Notes: generated from the sequence alone by a model not told the origin. A stretch of 20,862 bases of DNA from Verrucomicrobiota bacterium (GCA_023446735.1 JAEXPQ010000254.1:1-20862); one strand, 5' to 3'; positions 7,833 to 15,554 are shown, counted from the stretch's first letter. Numbers and translations: made by a program.

Positions 7833-8849
7833 TCACCGCGGAAATTCCACCTTGGCGGTGAGCTCGGGGGTGAGGAACTTGTCGGGATTCCGAATACCGA
7901 CCTTGATCTGGAGCGTGCCTTTTTGGCGGTTGGCCTCGGGGGAGATCTCGGCGACCACACCGTCGTAGCTCTTGTCGGGATAGGCCTCGGGAATCACCCG
8001 GCACTTGTCGCCGAGGGCGATCTTCGCGAGGTCGGTCTCGTTGATGTCGAGTTCGACCTGGAGGTCGCGCGGATCGGCGACGGCGAGGACCGCGGTGCTG
8101 GGGCCGCGGGTGCCGCCGAAACTCTGCGGGGTGACGAGCTCGCCGGGCTCGGCGAGCTTCTCCAGCACAACTCCGGAGATGGGCGACTTGATGACGGTCC
8201 AGTCCAGGTAGGTGCGGGCGAGGGCGAGCTGGCCCTCGATTTCGCGGATCGCGGCGCGGGCGGCGGCGACGGCGAGGCGCGCCTCGTCCTCGGCGTCGAC
8301 CGAGACGACCTTCTGGTTGAACAGGTCGTGGATGCGGCGGTAGGCGAGTTCGGCGCGCTCGAGGGCGACCTGGGCGGCGGCGAGGCGGCCCTCGATCTGG
8401 GCGACGTTGGCGCGCTGCTCGGCGTCGTCGAGGCGGACGACGATCTGGTCCTTCGCGACGGCGTCGCCTTTCTTCACGCCGATCCAGGCGACGACGCCCT
8501 GGAAACGAGGGCTGATCTCGATGCGCTCGCGGTTGATGATGTAGCCGGAAACGGTCAGCAGCGACGCGCCGTCGTTGCTGACCGTTTCGGGTTTCGGGTT
8601 CCGGGTTTCGGGTTTCGGGACGGAGGTCGAATTCGTTCCCGGACCGGCTTCGCGGGTTTCCGAGCGAGGGGCGGAGTCCGCGGTCTTCGCGCCGACGATG
8701 CGGCGGTCCTTGTCCGGGCGCGGGTAGGCGTAGTAGCCGGCGGCGGCGAGCGCGAGGGCGACGACGATAAAGACCGCCTTCACGGTGCCACCGGGCCGGC
8801 GTTTCTGCGCGGGATCGATGCGGAGTTGGGAAAGGTTGGAGGGTTTCAC
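7833..8849 (-). CDS. HlyD/MacA-type periplasmic adaptor of an ABC efflux system
   Basis: Membrane-fusion (adaptor) protein, 338 aa, last gene of the operon. It has a short cytoplasmic start (VKPSNLSQLRID), one membrane anchor (about 23-42) and a linker. The split biotinyl-lipoyl domain (GYIINRERIEISPRFQGVVAWIGVKKGDAVAKDQIVVRLDD and later SPISGVVLEKLAEPGELV) flanks a helical hairpin of about 70 residues, followed by a beta-barrel domain (VELDINETDLAKIALGDKCRV). The linker contains an odd PKPETRN-PKPET stretch, the translation of a 7-bp DNA repeat at 8584-8618. GTG 8849 is preferred: the frame stays open to 8924, but those codons are themselves heptamer-repeat DNA. No outer-membrane TolC-like gene is nearby. 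Confidence 0.88.
   Translation of the reverse strand: MKPSNLSQLRIDPAQKRRPGGTVKAVFIVVALALAAAGYYAYPRPDKDRRIVGAKTADSAPRSETREAGPGTNSTSVPKPETRNPKPETVSNDGASLLTVSGYIINRERIEISPRFQGVVAWIGVKKGDAVAKDQIVVRLDDAEQRANVAQIEGRLAAAQVALERAELAYRRIHDLFNQKVVSVDAEDEARLAVAAARAAIREIEGQLALARTYLDWTVIKSPISGVVLEKLAEPGELVTPQSFGGTRGPSTAVLAVADPRDLQVELDINETDLAKIALGDKCRVIPEAYPDKSYDGVVAEISPEANRQKGTLQIKVGIRNPDKFLTPELTAKVEFPR
8584..8618. repeat. In-gene heptamer tract (GTTTCGG x5)
   Basis: Five consecutive 7-bp units on the plus strand, four identical and one with a T-to-C change. Read on the minus strand within the adaptor gene, three units make 21 bp, so the peptide repeats every seven residues (PKPETRN-PKPET). Confidence 0.9.
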
Positions 8850-8855
8850 TCGGAA

Positions 8856-8890
8856 GATTTTCGATTGTGGATTGCCGATTTGCGATTGGG
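8856..8890. repeat. Heptamer tract (GATTNNN x5)
   Basis: Five exactly phased 7-bp units beginning GATT, just upstream of the adaptor start in the spacer to the next permease gene. Confidence 0.85.
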
Positions 8891-8908
8891 CGGAGGGCGT
8901 CTTTGCAG

Positions 8909-8992
8909 GTCGAACTTTGGACACCAGACTTTGAACACTGAACTCTGAACCCTAAACCCTGAACTCTGAATCCTGAACTCTGAACACCGAAC
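8909..8992. repeat. Heptamer tract (consensus YCTGAAC x12)
   Basis: Twelve phased 7-bp units; most end in GAAC and the commonest forms are TCTGAAC and CCTGAAC. The tract fills most of the gap between the adaptor and permease genes and is unrelated in sequence to the neighbouring GATTNNN tract, although it has the same period. Confidence 0.9.
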
Positions 8993-9012
8993 CCAGGCCC
9001 TGTCCGGCGGGT

Positions 9013-10179
9013 TCAGGCGGACTTGAGGGCGGCGATGACAGGGAGGCGGGCCGCGCGGATGGCGGGGAGCAGACTACCGGCGAGTCCGACAAACACGGCG
9101 AAGACGAGCGCCTTGGCCATGAGGTCGGGGGTGACCTGGAAATCGAAGACGATCTCGGTGAAGGTCTCCTGGCCGAAGGTGCCGGTGCTGACGCCGTTCC
9201 AGCTGAAGTAGGCCAGGGCGCAGCCGAGGGCACCGCCGACCGCGGCGAGCAGCGCGCCCTCGAGCAGGAAGCCGAGAAGGATGCTGCGGCGGCGGTAGCC
9301 GAGGACACGTAGCGTGCCGATCTCGCGGGTACGCGCGCCGACGCTGGCGTAGAGCGTGTTCATGGCGGAGAAGAGGGCGCCGACGGACATGACGACGGCG
9401 AGGCCGTTGGCCAGCCACTTGATCGGGCCGGCGCTGCGAGTCTGCTCCTTGTAGTAGTCGACTTCGCGGAGGACTTTCACCTTGAGACGGCGGTCGGCCT
9501 CGAGGGCGCGGGTGACCTGCGCGAAGGCGGCGTCGTTCTCGAGGCGGGCGAGCAGGCTCGAGTAGTCGGGGCGGTCGAAGGCGCTGCGGGCCTCGTCGGC
9601 ATCGAGCCAAGCCTCGGAGTCGAAGGCGCTGCGTTGGCCCTCGAAGACGCCGACGACGGTGAAGGTCTGGCCGGCGGTGGTGAAGCGTTCGCCGAGGCCG
9701 AGGGTGGCGAAACGGCCGGCGAGGCGTTGGCTGACGACGGCCTCGCGGCGGCCCGGCACGAACCAGCGGCCTTCGACCAGCGTGACCTGCGGGCGGAGTT
9801 CCCGGCCGATCGGCGCGATGCCGCGGAGCATGACGTTGGCGTTGCCGGTGCCGTCGCGGCGCGGGAGGTTGATGATGACCAGCGTGTCGCCGGAGGCGAC
9901 GGGCGTGCCGGCGGGGTCGCGGGCGATGCCGGGCAGGAAGCGGATGATGTTGAACTTTTCGCGTGTGACGACGCTGGTCGCCTCCGAGAGCGCGCCCTGG
10001 CGGGTGACGAGGATGTTGCGCGGGTCGCCGGTGTTGGCGCTGGTCTTCTCGATGCCGACGGCCAGCGACTGGACCATGACGAAGACGAAGATGACCAGCG
10101 CGAGGCCGACAATGGTGGTGATCGTCGAGCGCCAACGCACGAAGACGGAGCGGAGGTGGTAGTTGAAGAGGCGAAACAC
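9013..10179 (-). CDS. ABC transporter permease, FtsX/MacB-like
   Basis: Inner-membrane permease, 388 aa, third gene of the operon. A single N-terminal span (about 17-40, TTIVGLALVIFVFVMVQSLAVG) precedes a large periplasmic MacB-type domain (about 45-250; NVMLRGIAPIG and VVSQRLAGRFATLGLGERF are typical). Three C-terminal spans follow, with the FtsX-like signature region TREIGTLRVLGYRRRSILLGFLLEGALLA. It ends ...AIRAARLPVIAALKSA, normal for the family. It should dimerise with the second permease (10236-11384) under the shared ATPase. MacB-like export or LolCDE-like lipid/lipoprotein handling are both possible; the HlyD-type partner favours efflux. Confidence 0.92.
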   Translation of the reverse strand: MFRLFNYHLRSVFVRWRSTITTIVGLALVIFVFVMVQSLAVGIEKTSANTGDPRNILVTRQGALSEATSVVTREKFNIIRFLPGIARDPAGTPVASGDTLVIINLPRRDGTGNANVMLRGIAPIGRELRPQVTLVEGRWFVPGRREAVVSQRLAGRFATLGLGERFTTAGQTFTVVGVFEGQRSAFDSEAWLDADEARSAFDRPDYSSLLARLENDAAFAQVTRALEADRRLKVKVLREVDYYKEQTRSAGPIKWLANGLAVVMSVGALFSAMNTLYASVGARTREIGTLRVLGYRRRSILLGFLLEGALLAAVGGALGCALAYFSWNGVSTGTFGQETFTEIVFDFQVTPDLMAKALVFAVFVGLAGSLLPAIRAARLPVIAALKSA

Positions 10180-10180
10180 G

Positions 10181-10215
10181 GGACGGAGGACTGTGGACAG
10201 TCGACGGTGGACGGT
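10181..10215. repeat. Heptamer tract (consensus GGACNGT x5)
   Basis: Five phased 7-bp units, four starting GGAC and one CGAC, occupy most of the 56-bp gap between the two permease genes. Confidence 0.85.
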
Positions 10216-10235
10216 AGGTGGGCTGGTGCGTTCGT

Positions 10236-11384
10236 TCAGTCGAGGGTCTTGAGTCCCTCGACGACGCTGAGGCGGGCGACGGCGACGGATGGCGCGAGGC
10301 TGGACAGGATACCGAGGCCGACGGCGACCAGCGCGGCCAGGCCGAGGATGCGCGGGGTGACGACCATCGAGGCCGGGAGGAAGCCGCCGCTGACGGCGGC
10401 GAAGTCGGTGATCGAGAAGAGGAGCGCCGTGCCGCCGGCGCCGAGGAGGAAGCCGACCCCGGAGAGGCCGAAGCTCTCGGCGAGGATGAAGGCGAAGAGC
10501 TCGTGGCGGCGGAAGCCGAGGGCCTTCAGGACGGAAAGTTCGCGGAGGCGTTCGCGGATGGCCATGCTCATGGTGCTGGCGGAGACGAGCCCGAGGGCGA
10601 AGACGACGACGGCGCAGATCGAGGAGATGAGCACCTTCACGTTGGCCAGCATCGCGATGAAGCTCATCTGGAACGCGCGCTCAGTCTCGGCGAGGACCTC
10701 GGCGGAGGTATTGGCGAAGGCCGCGTTGATGCGGTCGATGGTCGCGGGGACCTCGTCGGCGGAGCGGGCCTTCACCCACCACATCCCGACGGTGCCGGGA
10801 TCGCCGAGGAGTTCGTCGAGATACTTCTGGTGGAAGAAGATGTTCCGGTCGTCGGTCGTGCCCTGGTAGATGCCCGCCACGGTGAGCTCGGGATTGACCG
10901 GATAGAAGACGCCGACGAGGGGGAAGCGGTCGCCGATCTTGAGACCGTACTTCTTGGCGGTGTCGACGCCGACGATGCAGGATGTGCGGTTGGCGAGCCA
11001 GGCGGCGAGCTGGTCCTGCGGCATCTTGGCCTCGCCGAACACGGCCTCGAGTTGGTCGGGCTCCATGGCGAATTGGGCGAAGTAGGTGTTTTCCTCGCCC
11101 CGGAACTTGCCGCCGAAGTAGGTGAGCGAAGTGACCGCCTCGACGCCGGGGATCTTCAGAATCTGGGCACGCTGGCGGACGGGCAGCGGCGAGGCGAGGG
11201 AGACCTTGTTGCGGACGGCGATGCGGAGCGAGGCCCCGGCGTCCTCGGGCGGGTTGGTGAAGAAATCGAGGATGACCAGGAGTGTGACGAAGAGCGCCAG
11301 GCTGGCGGCGACGCTGAGCACGCAGAGCGCGGCGCGGCGCTTGTTGCGGAAGGCGTTCTTGAGGATGAAGCCGGAGAGGGTCAT
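10236..11384 (-). CDS. ABC transporter permease, second FtsX/MacB-like subunit
   Basis: Membrane permease, 382 aa, second gene of the operon. It has an N-terminal span (about 19-41, LCVLSVAASLALFVTLLVI), a periplasmic domain to about residue 255, and three C-terminal spans including the FtsX-like stretch IRERLRELSVLKALGFRRHELFAFILAESFGL. It ends VARLSVVEGLKTLD. It is clearly distinct in sequence from the permease at 9013-10179, so the transporter is probably a heterodimer. ATG 11384 (MTLSGFILKNAFRNKRRAAL) is the family-like start. The frame is open upstream to 11486, but those codons (peptide IRIPQSEIRNRS) translate a heptamer repeat and should not be counted as protein. Confidence 0.92.
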   Translation of the reverse strand: MTLSGFILKNAFRNKRRAALCVLSVAASLALFVTLLVILDFFTNPPEDAGASLRIAVRNKVSLASPLPVRQRAQILKIPGVEAVTSLTYFGGKFRGEENTYFAQFAMEPDQLEAVFGEAKMPQDQLAAWLANRTSCIVGVDTAKKYGLKIGDRFPLVGVFYPVNPELTVAGIYQGTTDDRNIFFHQKYLDELLGDPGTVGMWWVKARSADEVPATIDRINAAFANTSAEVLAETERAFQMSFIAMLANVKVLISSICAVVVFALGLVSASTMSMAIRERLRELSVLKALGFRRHELFAFILAESFGLSGVGFLLGAGGTALLFSITDFAAVSGGFLPASMVVTPRILGLAALVAVGLGILSSLAPSVAVARLSVVEGLKTLD

Positions 11385-11389
11385 CGAAC

Positions 11390-11424
11390 GATTGCGGATT
11401 TCGGATTGCGGAATGCGGATCGGC
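11390..11424. repeat. Heptamer tract (consensus GATTGCG x5)
   Basis: Five phased 7-bp units; the first and third are identical. The tract starts 6 nt upstream of the permease ATG, in the spacer between permease and ATPase genes. Confidence 0.85.
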
Positions 11425-11457
11425 CGAAGCGGACGGAGGAAATTCGGTCGCCGTGTT

Positions 11458-12141
11458 TCAATTCGCGACCAGCTCGCCCTTCTCAAGGTGGATGCTGCGA
11501 GTGCCGTAGGCGGCGGCTTTGGGGTCGTGGGTGACCATGATCACGGTATTGCCGGCGTCGCGGCTGAGGGTGCGGAGGATCTCGAGCACGTCGGCGGCGG
11601 AGTGGGAATCGAGGTTGCCGGTGGGCTCGTCGGCGACGACGAGCTTCGGGTCGGTGACGAGCGCGCGGGCGATGGCGACACGCTGCTCCTGACCGCCGGA
11701 GAGCTGCTTGGGCAGGTGCTTCATGCGGTCGGCGAGGCCGACCATCTCGAGGGCAGCGGTGACGAGGCGGCGGCGTTCCTTGCCGGACAGACGCGTGAGG
11801 AGGAGCGGGAGCTCGACGTTCTCGAAGGCCGTGAGGACGGGGATGAGGTTGAAGGTCTGGAAGACGAAACCCACGTTCTGGTTACGCCAGTCGGCCAAGG
11901 CGGATTCGTCGAGCTCGGCGATGTTGTGCTCCTGCACGATGCAGGCGCCGGAGGTGGGGCGGTCGATGCCGGCGATGATGTGGAGCAGGGTCGATTTGCC
12001 GGAGCCGGACGGGCCCATGAGCGTGAGGAACTCGCCCTCGGCGATGTCGAGGCTGATGCGGTCGAGCGCGGTGACGTTGATCTCCCCCTGGCGGAAGACG
12101 CGGGTGAGCTCCCGGATCCGGACGATCGGTGTTTGGGCCAT
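11458..12141 (-). CDS. ABC transporter ATPase, LolD/MacB-type
   Basis: ATP-binding subunit, 227 aa, first gene of the efflux operon. The motifs are complete: Walker A GPSGSGKST at about 43-51, a Q-loop in FVFQTFNLIPVLTAFENVELPL, signature LSGGQEQRVAIARAL near 147, Walker B LVVADEP followed by the D-loop GNLDS, and the switch His in MVTHD. The signature has QEQ where QQQ is usual. FNLIPVLTAFENVELPL and EPTGNLDS are typical of the LolD/MacB subfamily. It powers the two permeases downstream. ATG 12141 lies 10 nt after a CATCCT -10 with a perfect TTGACA -35, which appears to drive the whole operon. Confidence 0.95.
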   Translation of the reverse strand: MAQTPIVRIRELTRVFRQGEINVTALDRISLDIAEGEFLTLMGPSGSGKSTLLHIIAGIDRPTSGACIVQEHNIAELDESALADWRNQNVGFVFQTFNLIPVLTAFENVELPLLLTRLSGKERRRLVTAALEMVGLADRMKHLPKQLSGGQEQRVAIARALVTDPKLVVADEPTGNLDSHSAADVLEILRTLSRDAGNTVIMVTHDPKAAAYGTRSIHLEKGELVAN

Positions 12142-12151
12142 GCGGGGGCGG

Positions 12152-12179
12152 AGGATGACGATCGGCGCGGTGGTGTCAA
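12152..12179 (-). promoter_or_regulatory. Predicted promoter of the ABC efflux operon
   Basis: On the minus strand a consensus TTGACA (12174-12179), 16-nt spacer and CATCCT (12152-12157), then 10 nt to the ATG. No Shine-Dalgarno sequence is present. Confidence 0.5.
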
Positions 12180-12208
12180 AACGCGGACGGCGAGCGGCGG
12201 TTGCGTCC

Positions 12209-12236
12209 GGTGGGCGGTGGGCCTTCGGCGGTGGAC
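12209..12236. repeat. Heptamer tract (GGTGGGC-type, 4 units)
   Basis: Four phased 7-bp units, three of them beginning GGTGG, lie about 30 bp upstream of the efflux operon promoter. Shorter and less clean than the tracts inside the operon. Confidence 0.55.
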
Positions 12237-12419
12237 GGGCTTAGGGGCCGTCGGCGCAGACGCGGAGAGCGCGAACGACGATGGCGAGGGCACAACCTGC
12301 AGCTGAAGCTTACCCACTCTCGAGGGCGCAGGTCCGCGTGGCTGTGGGCGGCGCTGGCTTCCGCCGGCAACGGAAACGGTCCGGCGACGAGCGCCGACCC
12401 TACGATGGGAATGGGCGGT

Positions 12420-14108
12420 TCAGGGCTTTGCGGCGATCGAACCGTCCTGCTTCGCGCCGTGGATCACGCTGGCGAGATACGGGATGAGCTGCTTCTTGCG
12501 GCTCACGATGCCCTGGAGTTCGAAGGTGTCCTCGCGGTCGGCGTGCGGATACGAGATCTGCGCGATGAAATCGCGGTCGCCTTTGACGAGCATCAGGGAG
12601 TTCTGCGTGTTGATGTCGGTGACGAACAGGCAGGAGAAGAAGAGGTTCTCCGTTTTGCGGAGCTGCTCGAGGGCGGCGGCGAGGGCCTCGGCGTGGGCCC
12701 GGAAGTTGCCGAAACCGAGCTCCTCGACCTGGGAGACGGAGAAACGTAGGCCGTCCTCGTCGTAGATCTTGTTGTCGGCGGCGATGACCTTCTCGGGGGG
12801 CTGGGCGAGGATGACGGAGCCGGAGCTGAAGATGAGGTCGGCCAGGGCGGCGCTCTTGATCCCGGCGATGGGCGCGAGCCAGGCGAGGGTCTCGTAGTCG
12901 CGCTCGGTGGTCGTCGGGCTGTTGAGATGAAGCGTGTCGGAGATGAGGCCGGACATGAGCAGGCCGGCGATCTCGGGCGAGGGGGGGAGGTTGTCGCGGC
13001 GGAAGAGGTTGGCGACGATGGTGCAGGTGGATCCGACCGGCTCGTTGATGAAGAGGATGGGCTGGTTGGTGGCCGGGGCGCCGAGGCGGTGGTGGTCGAT
13101 GATCTCGGCGATCTGGACCTCGGCGGCGCCGGGCACGGCTTGGGTGAGCTCGTTGTGGTCGACGAGGATCAGGCGGGTCTGGACGGGCTTGATCAGGTCG
13201 GTCTTGGAGAAGATGCCGAGGAGGTGCTGATTGTCGTCGACGACCGGGTACGCGGCGCCGCCGAGGCCGGCGACCTTGCGGCGGGCCTCGGTGAGGCGGG
13301 TGTCGGGATCGAAGTTGGCCGTCTTCCGGTCGATCAGGTTGTCGATCGTGGAGGCGGCGCGGATGATCCAGGAAGTGGTGGCGGAGTCGAACGGGCTGAC
13401 GAGGAGGGAGACGCCCTTGTCGCGGGCGAGCTGGACGACCTCGTCGTCGATCGGGAGGTTGCCGGAGATGACGAGGAGGCGGACGCCGTTCTGGATGGAC
13501 TTCTGCTGGATGTCCCAGCGGTCGCCGACGATGATGATGGTCTGCTCCCAGGGGATGTTGTCGCTCTGGGTGTAGCGGCCGAAGGAGCGGATATCCATGG
13601 CGCCGATGCGCACGTAAAGCTCCTCGACCTGGTCGGCGTCGCGCAGGTGATGAACCTTGGCCTTGAGGGAACGGGCGATGGCACCGAGGGTGCCGTGCAT
13701 GCGGCGCATCTGCTTCACCTCCTTCATGTGGGGGAGGAAGAAGCCGCCGAGCTGGAAGATGGAGATCGTGCCGACGAGGCGGTTGTCGGGCTCGACGACG
13801 GGGAGGGTGCGGATGTCGTGCTGGTCGATGAGTTCGAGGGCCTCGGCGCAGGTGGCATGGGGACCGACCTTGAAGACGTCGGTGTTCATGATGTCGCGCA
13901 CGCGGGGGGTGACATCGCTGAGGTAGAGCGGGAGCGGCTGGTTGAAACGCTCGAGGATCGCGTCGATCCGGGCGTTCGAGTTGCCGCAGCGGGCGGGCAC
14001 GCAGGAGGCGTCGCCGCGGCGGTTCTTGTAGTTGGCGTAGGCGATGGCGGAGCAGATCGCGTCGGAGTCCGGATTGCGGTGCCCGATGACGTAGGTAGGC
14101 GCGGTCAT
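12420..14108 (-). CDS. Manganese-dependent inorganic pyrophosphatase (family II, CBS and DRTGG domains)
   Basis: Cytoplasmic hydrolase (PPi to 2 Pi) of the DHH superfamily, 562 aa, the regulated CBS-containing type. The metal-binding motif GHRNPDSDAI is at residues 9-18. A first CBS motif covers about 60-118 (DIMNTDVFKVGPHATCAEALELI...GTISI), a DRTGG-like domain about 150-240, and a second CBS motif about 250-310. The catalytic domain resumes with LVDHNE and the EIIDHHRLG (DHH) motif, then SDTLHLNSPTTTERD. The C-terminal DHHA2 part has SRKKQLIPYL, whose Arg-Lys residues bind pyrophosphate. In studied relatives adenine nucleotides bind the CBS domains and change activity. ATG 14108 is chosen because the motif-bearing N-terminus begins there; the upstream open frame is low-complexity. 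Confidence 0.95.
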   Translation of the reverse strand: MTAPTYVIGHRNPDSDAICSAIAYANYKNRRGDASCVPARCGNSNARIDAILERFNQPLPLYLSDVTPRVRDIMNTDVFKVGPHATCAEALELIDQHDIRTLPVVEPDNRLVGTISIFQLGGFFLPHMKEVKQMRRMHGTLGAIARSLKAKVHHLRDADQVEELYVRIGAMDIRSFGRYTQSDNIPWEQTIIIVGDRWDIQQKSIQNGVRLLVISGNLPIDDEVVQLARDKGVSLLVSPFDSATTSWIIRAASTIDNLIDRKTANFDPDTRLTEARRKVAGLGGAAYPVVDDNQHLLGIFSKTDLIKPVQTRLILVDHNELTQAVPGAAEVQIAEIIDHHRLGAPATNQPILFINEPVGSTCTIVANLFRRDNLPPSPEIAGLLMSGLISDTLHLNSPTTTERDYETLAWLAPIAGIKSAALADLIFSSGSVILAQPPEKVIAADNKIYDEDGLRFSVSQVEELGFGNFRAHAEALAAALEQLRKTENLFFSCLFVTDINTQNSLMLVKGDRDFIAQISYPHADREDTFELQGIVSRKKQLIPYLASVIHGAKQDGSIAAKP

Positions 14109-14124
14109 GAGAAGTCGAGGGCGC

Positions 14125-14153
14125 AGTGTGGGCGCCCGGTCGACGGTGGGGAA
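14125..14153 (-). promoter_or_regulatory. Predicted promoter of the pyrophosphatase gene
   Basis: On the minus strand CACACT (14125-14130) lies 16 nt before the ATG, with TTCCCC (14148-14153) 17 nt further up. The -35 is weak; the CACACT matches those at 535 and 4856. Confidence 0.35.
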
Positions 14154-14273
14154 GCGGATTCCGGGCCGAAGCGCAAAACGGGTGGGCGACAGTAGGGCGG
14201 GACGGCGCCGAGGCAGGGCGGCAGCAGGGCGGCGAATGAGCACCGAGGGCGGCGCGGGGGCCCACTGCGGGCT

Positions 14274-14301
14274 TTGCAAAGCTGCGGCGCCCTTCTAGCG
14301 T
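14274..14301 (+). promoter_or_regulatory. Predicted promoter of the membrane-protein gene at 14310
   Basis: TTGCAA (14274-14279), 16-nt spacer, TAGCGT (14296-14301), then 8 nt to the ATG at 14310. No Shine-Dalgarno sequence. The TTG that could be mistaken for a start codon is the -35 itself. Confidence 0.5.
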
Positions 14302-14309
14302 CGGCGGCG

Positions 14310-15554
14310 ATGAAACCGACCACCCGTTGGACTTGCATCGCGTTGTTGTGCGTGTTGTTCGCCGTGCCGCTGCTGGCGGCCTCGAAGCCGGCCGCCTCGG
14401 CCGCGCGGGCGGAGGATCGCCCGGTGGTCGGCACCCAGTTGGCGTCGACGCTGTCGCAGATCACCGGCATCGCGATCTCGCCGATGCTGGGGGTGAGCGC
14501 GCTCGGCGCGTACAAATGGATGCGGGCGGAGACGCCGGAGGAGAAGGCGAGACTGCCGTGGTACGCGCAGCCCATGTATTGGATCACCGGATTGTTGATC
14601 GTGGGGGCGGTGGCCCTCAAGGATGCGGCGGGCACGAGCCTGCCGCCGGGGTGGAAGAAGCCGCTCGATGTCGCCGAGACGCTGGAGAACAAGCTCAGCG
14701 GGCTGGTCGCCGCGGGCGCGGTGATTCCGTTCACGCTCGACACGCTCACGAGCGTGCTCGGCGGCGGCGGTGGCGGCGCCGAGCTCCAGCAGGCGGGCGG
14801 GCTCGCGATGATCCAGCTCGGGGCGATCGACTTCCAGCCGATCCTCAACGTCCTGCTCGCTCCCTTCGCGATCGCGGTGTTCCTGTTCGTCTGGCTGACC
14901 TCCCATGCGATCAACGTGCTCATTCTCCTCAGCCCGTGGGGCGTGGTGGACGCCGCCCTGAAATCGCTGCGGATGAGCGTCCTGGGGCTGCTTGTGGTGA
15001 CGCCGCAGATCAACCCCTGGATCGGCGTTGCCTGCTCGCTGGTCGTGATTGTCGTCTCCTATCTGCTCGCGGGCTGGGCGTTCCGCCTCACGACCTACGG
15101 CGCCGTGTTCTGCTGGGATTTCTTCACGTTCCGTCGCAACCGCTTCGTGCCGGATGCGACCGAGAACAAAGTGTTCGCGGGCAAGGGGGTCGACCAGACC
15201 CCGCTGCGTACCTACGGCCGGATCGCTCGCACGCCGGAGGGGAAGCTGCGTTTCCGCTATCGCCCGTGGCTGGTGTTGCCGGAGAAGCAGGTTGAGCTCC
15301 CCGACTGCCCGTTGGCCGTCGGCCGCGGTCTCTTCTATCCCACGATCGAGGCGACGATCGGCGAGGAGGAGCGGACGATCATCCTTTTGCCGCCGCGCTA
15401 CAAGGGCCACGAGGCCGAGTTCGCCCGCGCTTGCGGGATCGACGAGCTCACCGACGTGGGCCTGCGCCGCGCGTGGGGCGTGGTCGTCGAGCTCTTCGGT
15501 TTCAACTCGCGTCGGCGGGTGAAGCTGGCGGCGACCGGCGCCGCCGGGGGCTGA
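14310..15554 (+). CDS. Membrane protein of unknown function (414 aa)
   Basis: I do not recognise a family. The N-terminus (MKPTTRWTCIALLCVLFAVPLLAA) is a signal peptide or first span. A lumenal-type stretch is followed by a possible span near 80-95, a Gly-rich segment (GGGGGG near 150), and strongly hydrophobic segments at about 180-215 and 225-260. The C-terminal 150 residues are soluble and basic-to-mixed, with FTFRRNRFVPDATENKVFAGKG and RYRPWLVLPEKQVELPDCPLAVGRG. Codon use matches the neighbours, so the gene is real. ATG 14310 is supported by the signal-like start and by a -10 element 8 nt upstream. It is divergent from the pyrophosphatase and convergent with the next gene. Confidence 0.82.
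   Translation: MKPTTRWTCIALLCVLFAVPLLAASKPAASAARAEDRPVVGTQLASTLSQITGIAISPMLGVSALGAYKWMRAETPEEKARLPWYAQPMYWITGLLIVGAVALKDAAGTSLPPGWKKPLDVAETLENKLSGLVAAGAVIPFTLDTLTSVLGGGGGGAELQQAGGLAMIQLGAIDFQPILNVLLAPFAIAVFLFVWLTSHAINVLILLSPWGVVDAALKSLRMSVLGLLVVTPQINPWIGVACSLVVIVVSYLLAGWAFRLTTYGAVFCWDFFTFRRNRFVPDATENKVFAGKGVDQTPLRTYGRIARTPEGKLRFRYRPWLVLPEKQVELPDCPLAVGRGLFYPTIEATIGEEERTIILLPPRYKGHEAEFARACGIDELTDVGLRRAWGVVVELFGFNSRRRVKLAATGAAGG

Noticed and set aside
8850..9012. Repeat arrays as CRISPR
   Set aside because: Units are 7 bp with no spacers and no cas genes; these are short tandem repeats.
9634..11534. Long plus-strand frames opposite the permeases
   Set aside because: Shadow frames; the minus strand carries complete FtsX-like permeases with proper start and end.
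12927..14195. 422-codon plus-strand frame opposite the pyrophosphatase
   Set aside because: Antisense of an enzyme with all catalytic motifs; the translation is Gly/Asp/Glu/Val low-complexity.
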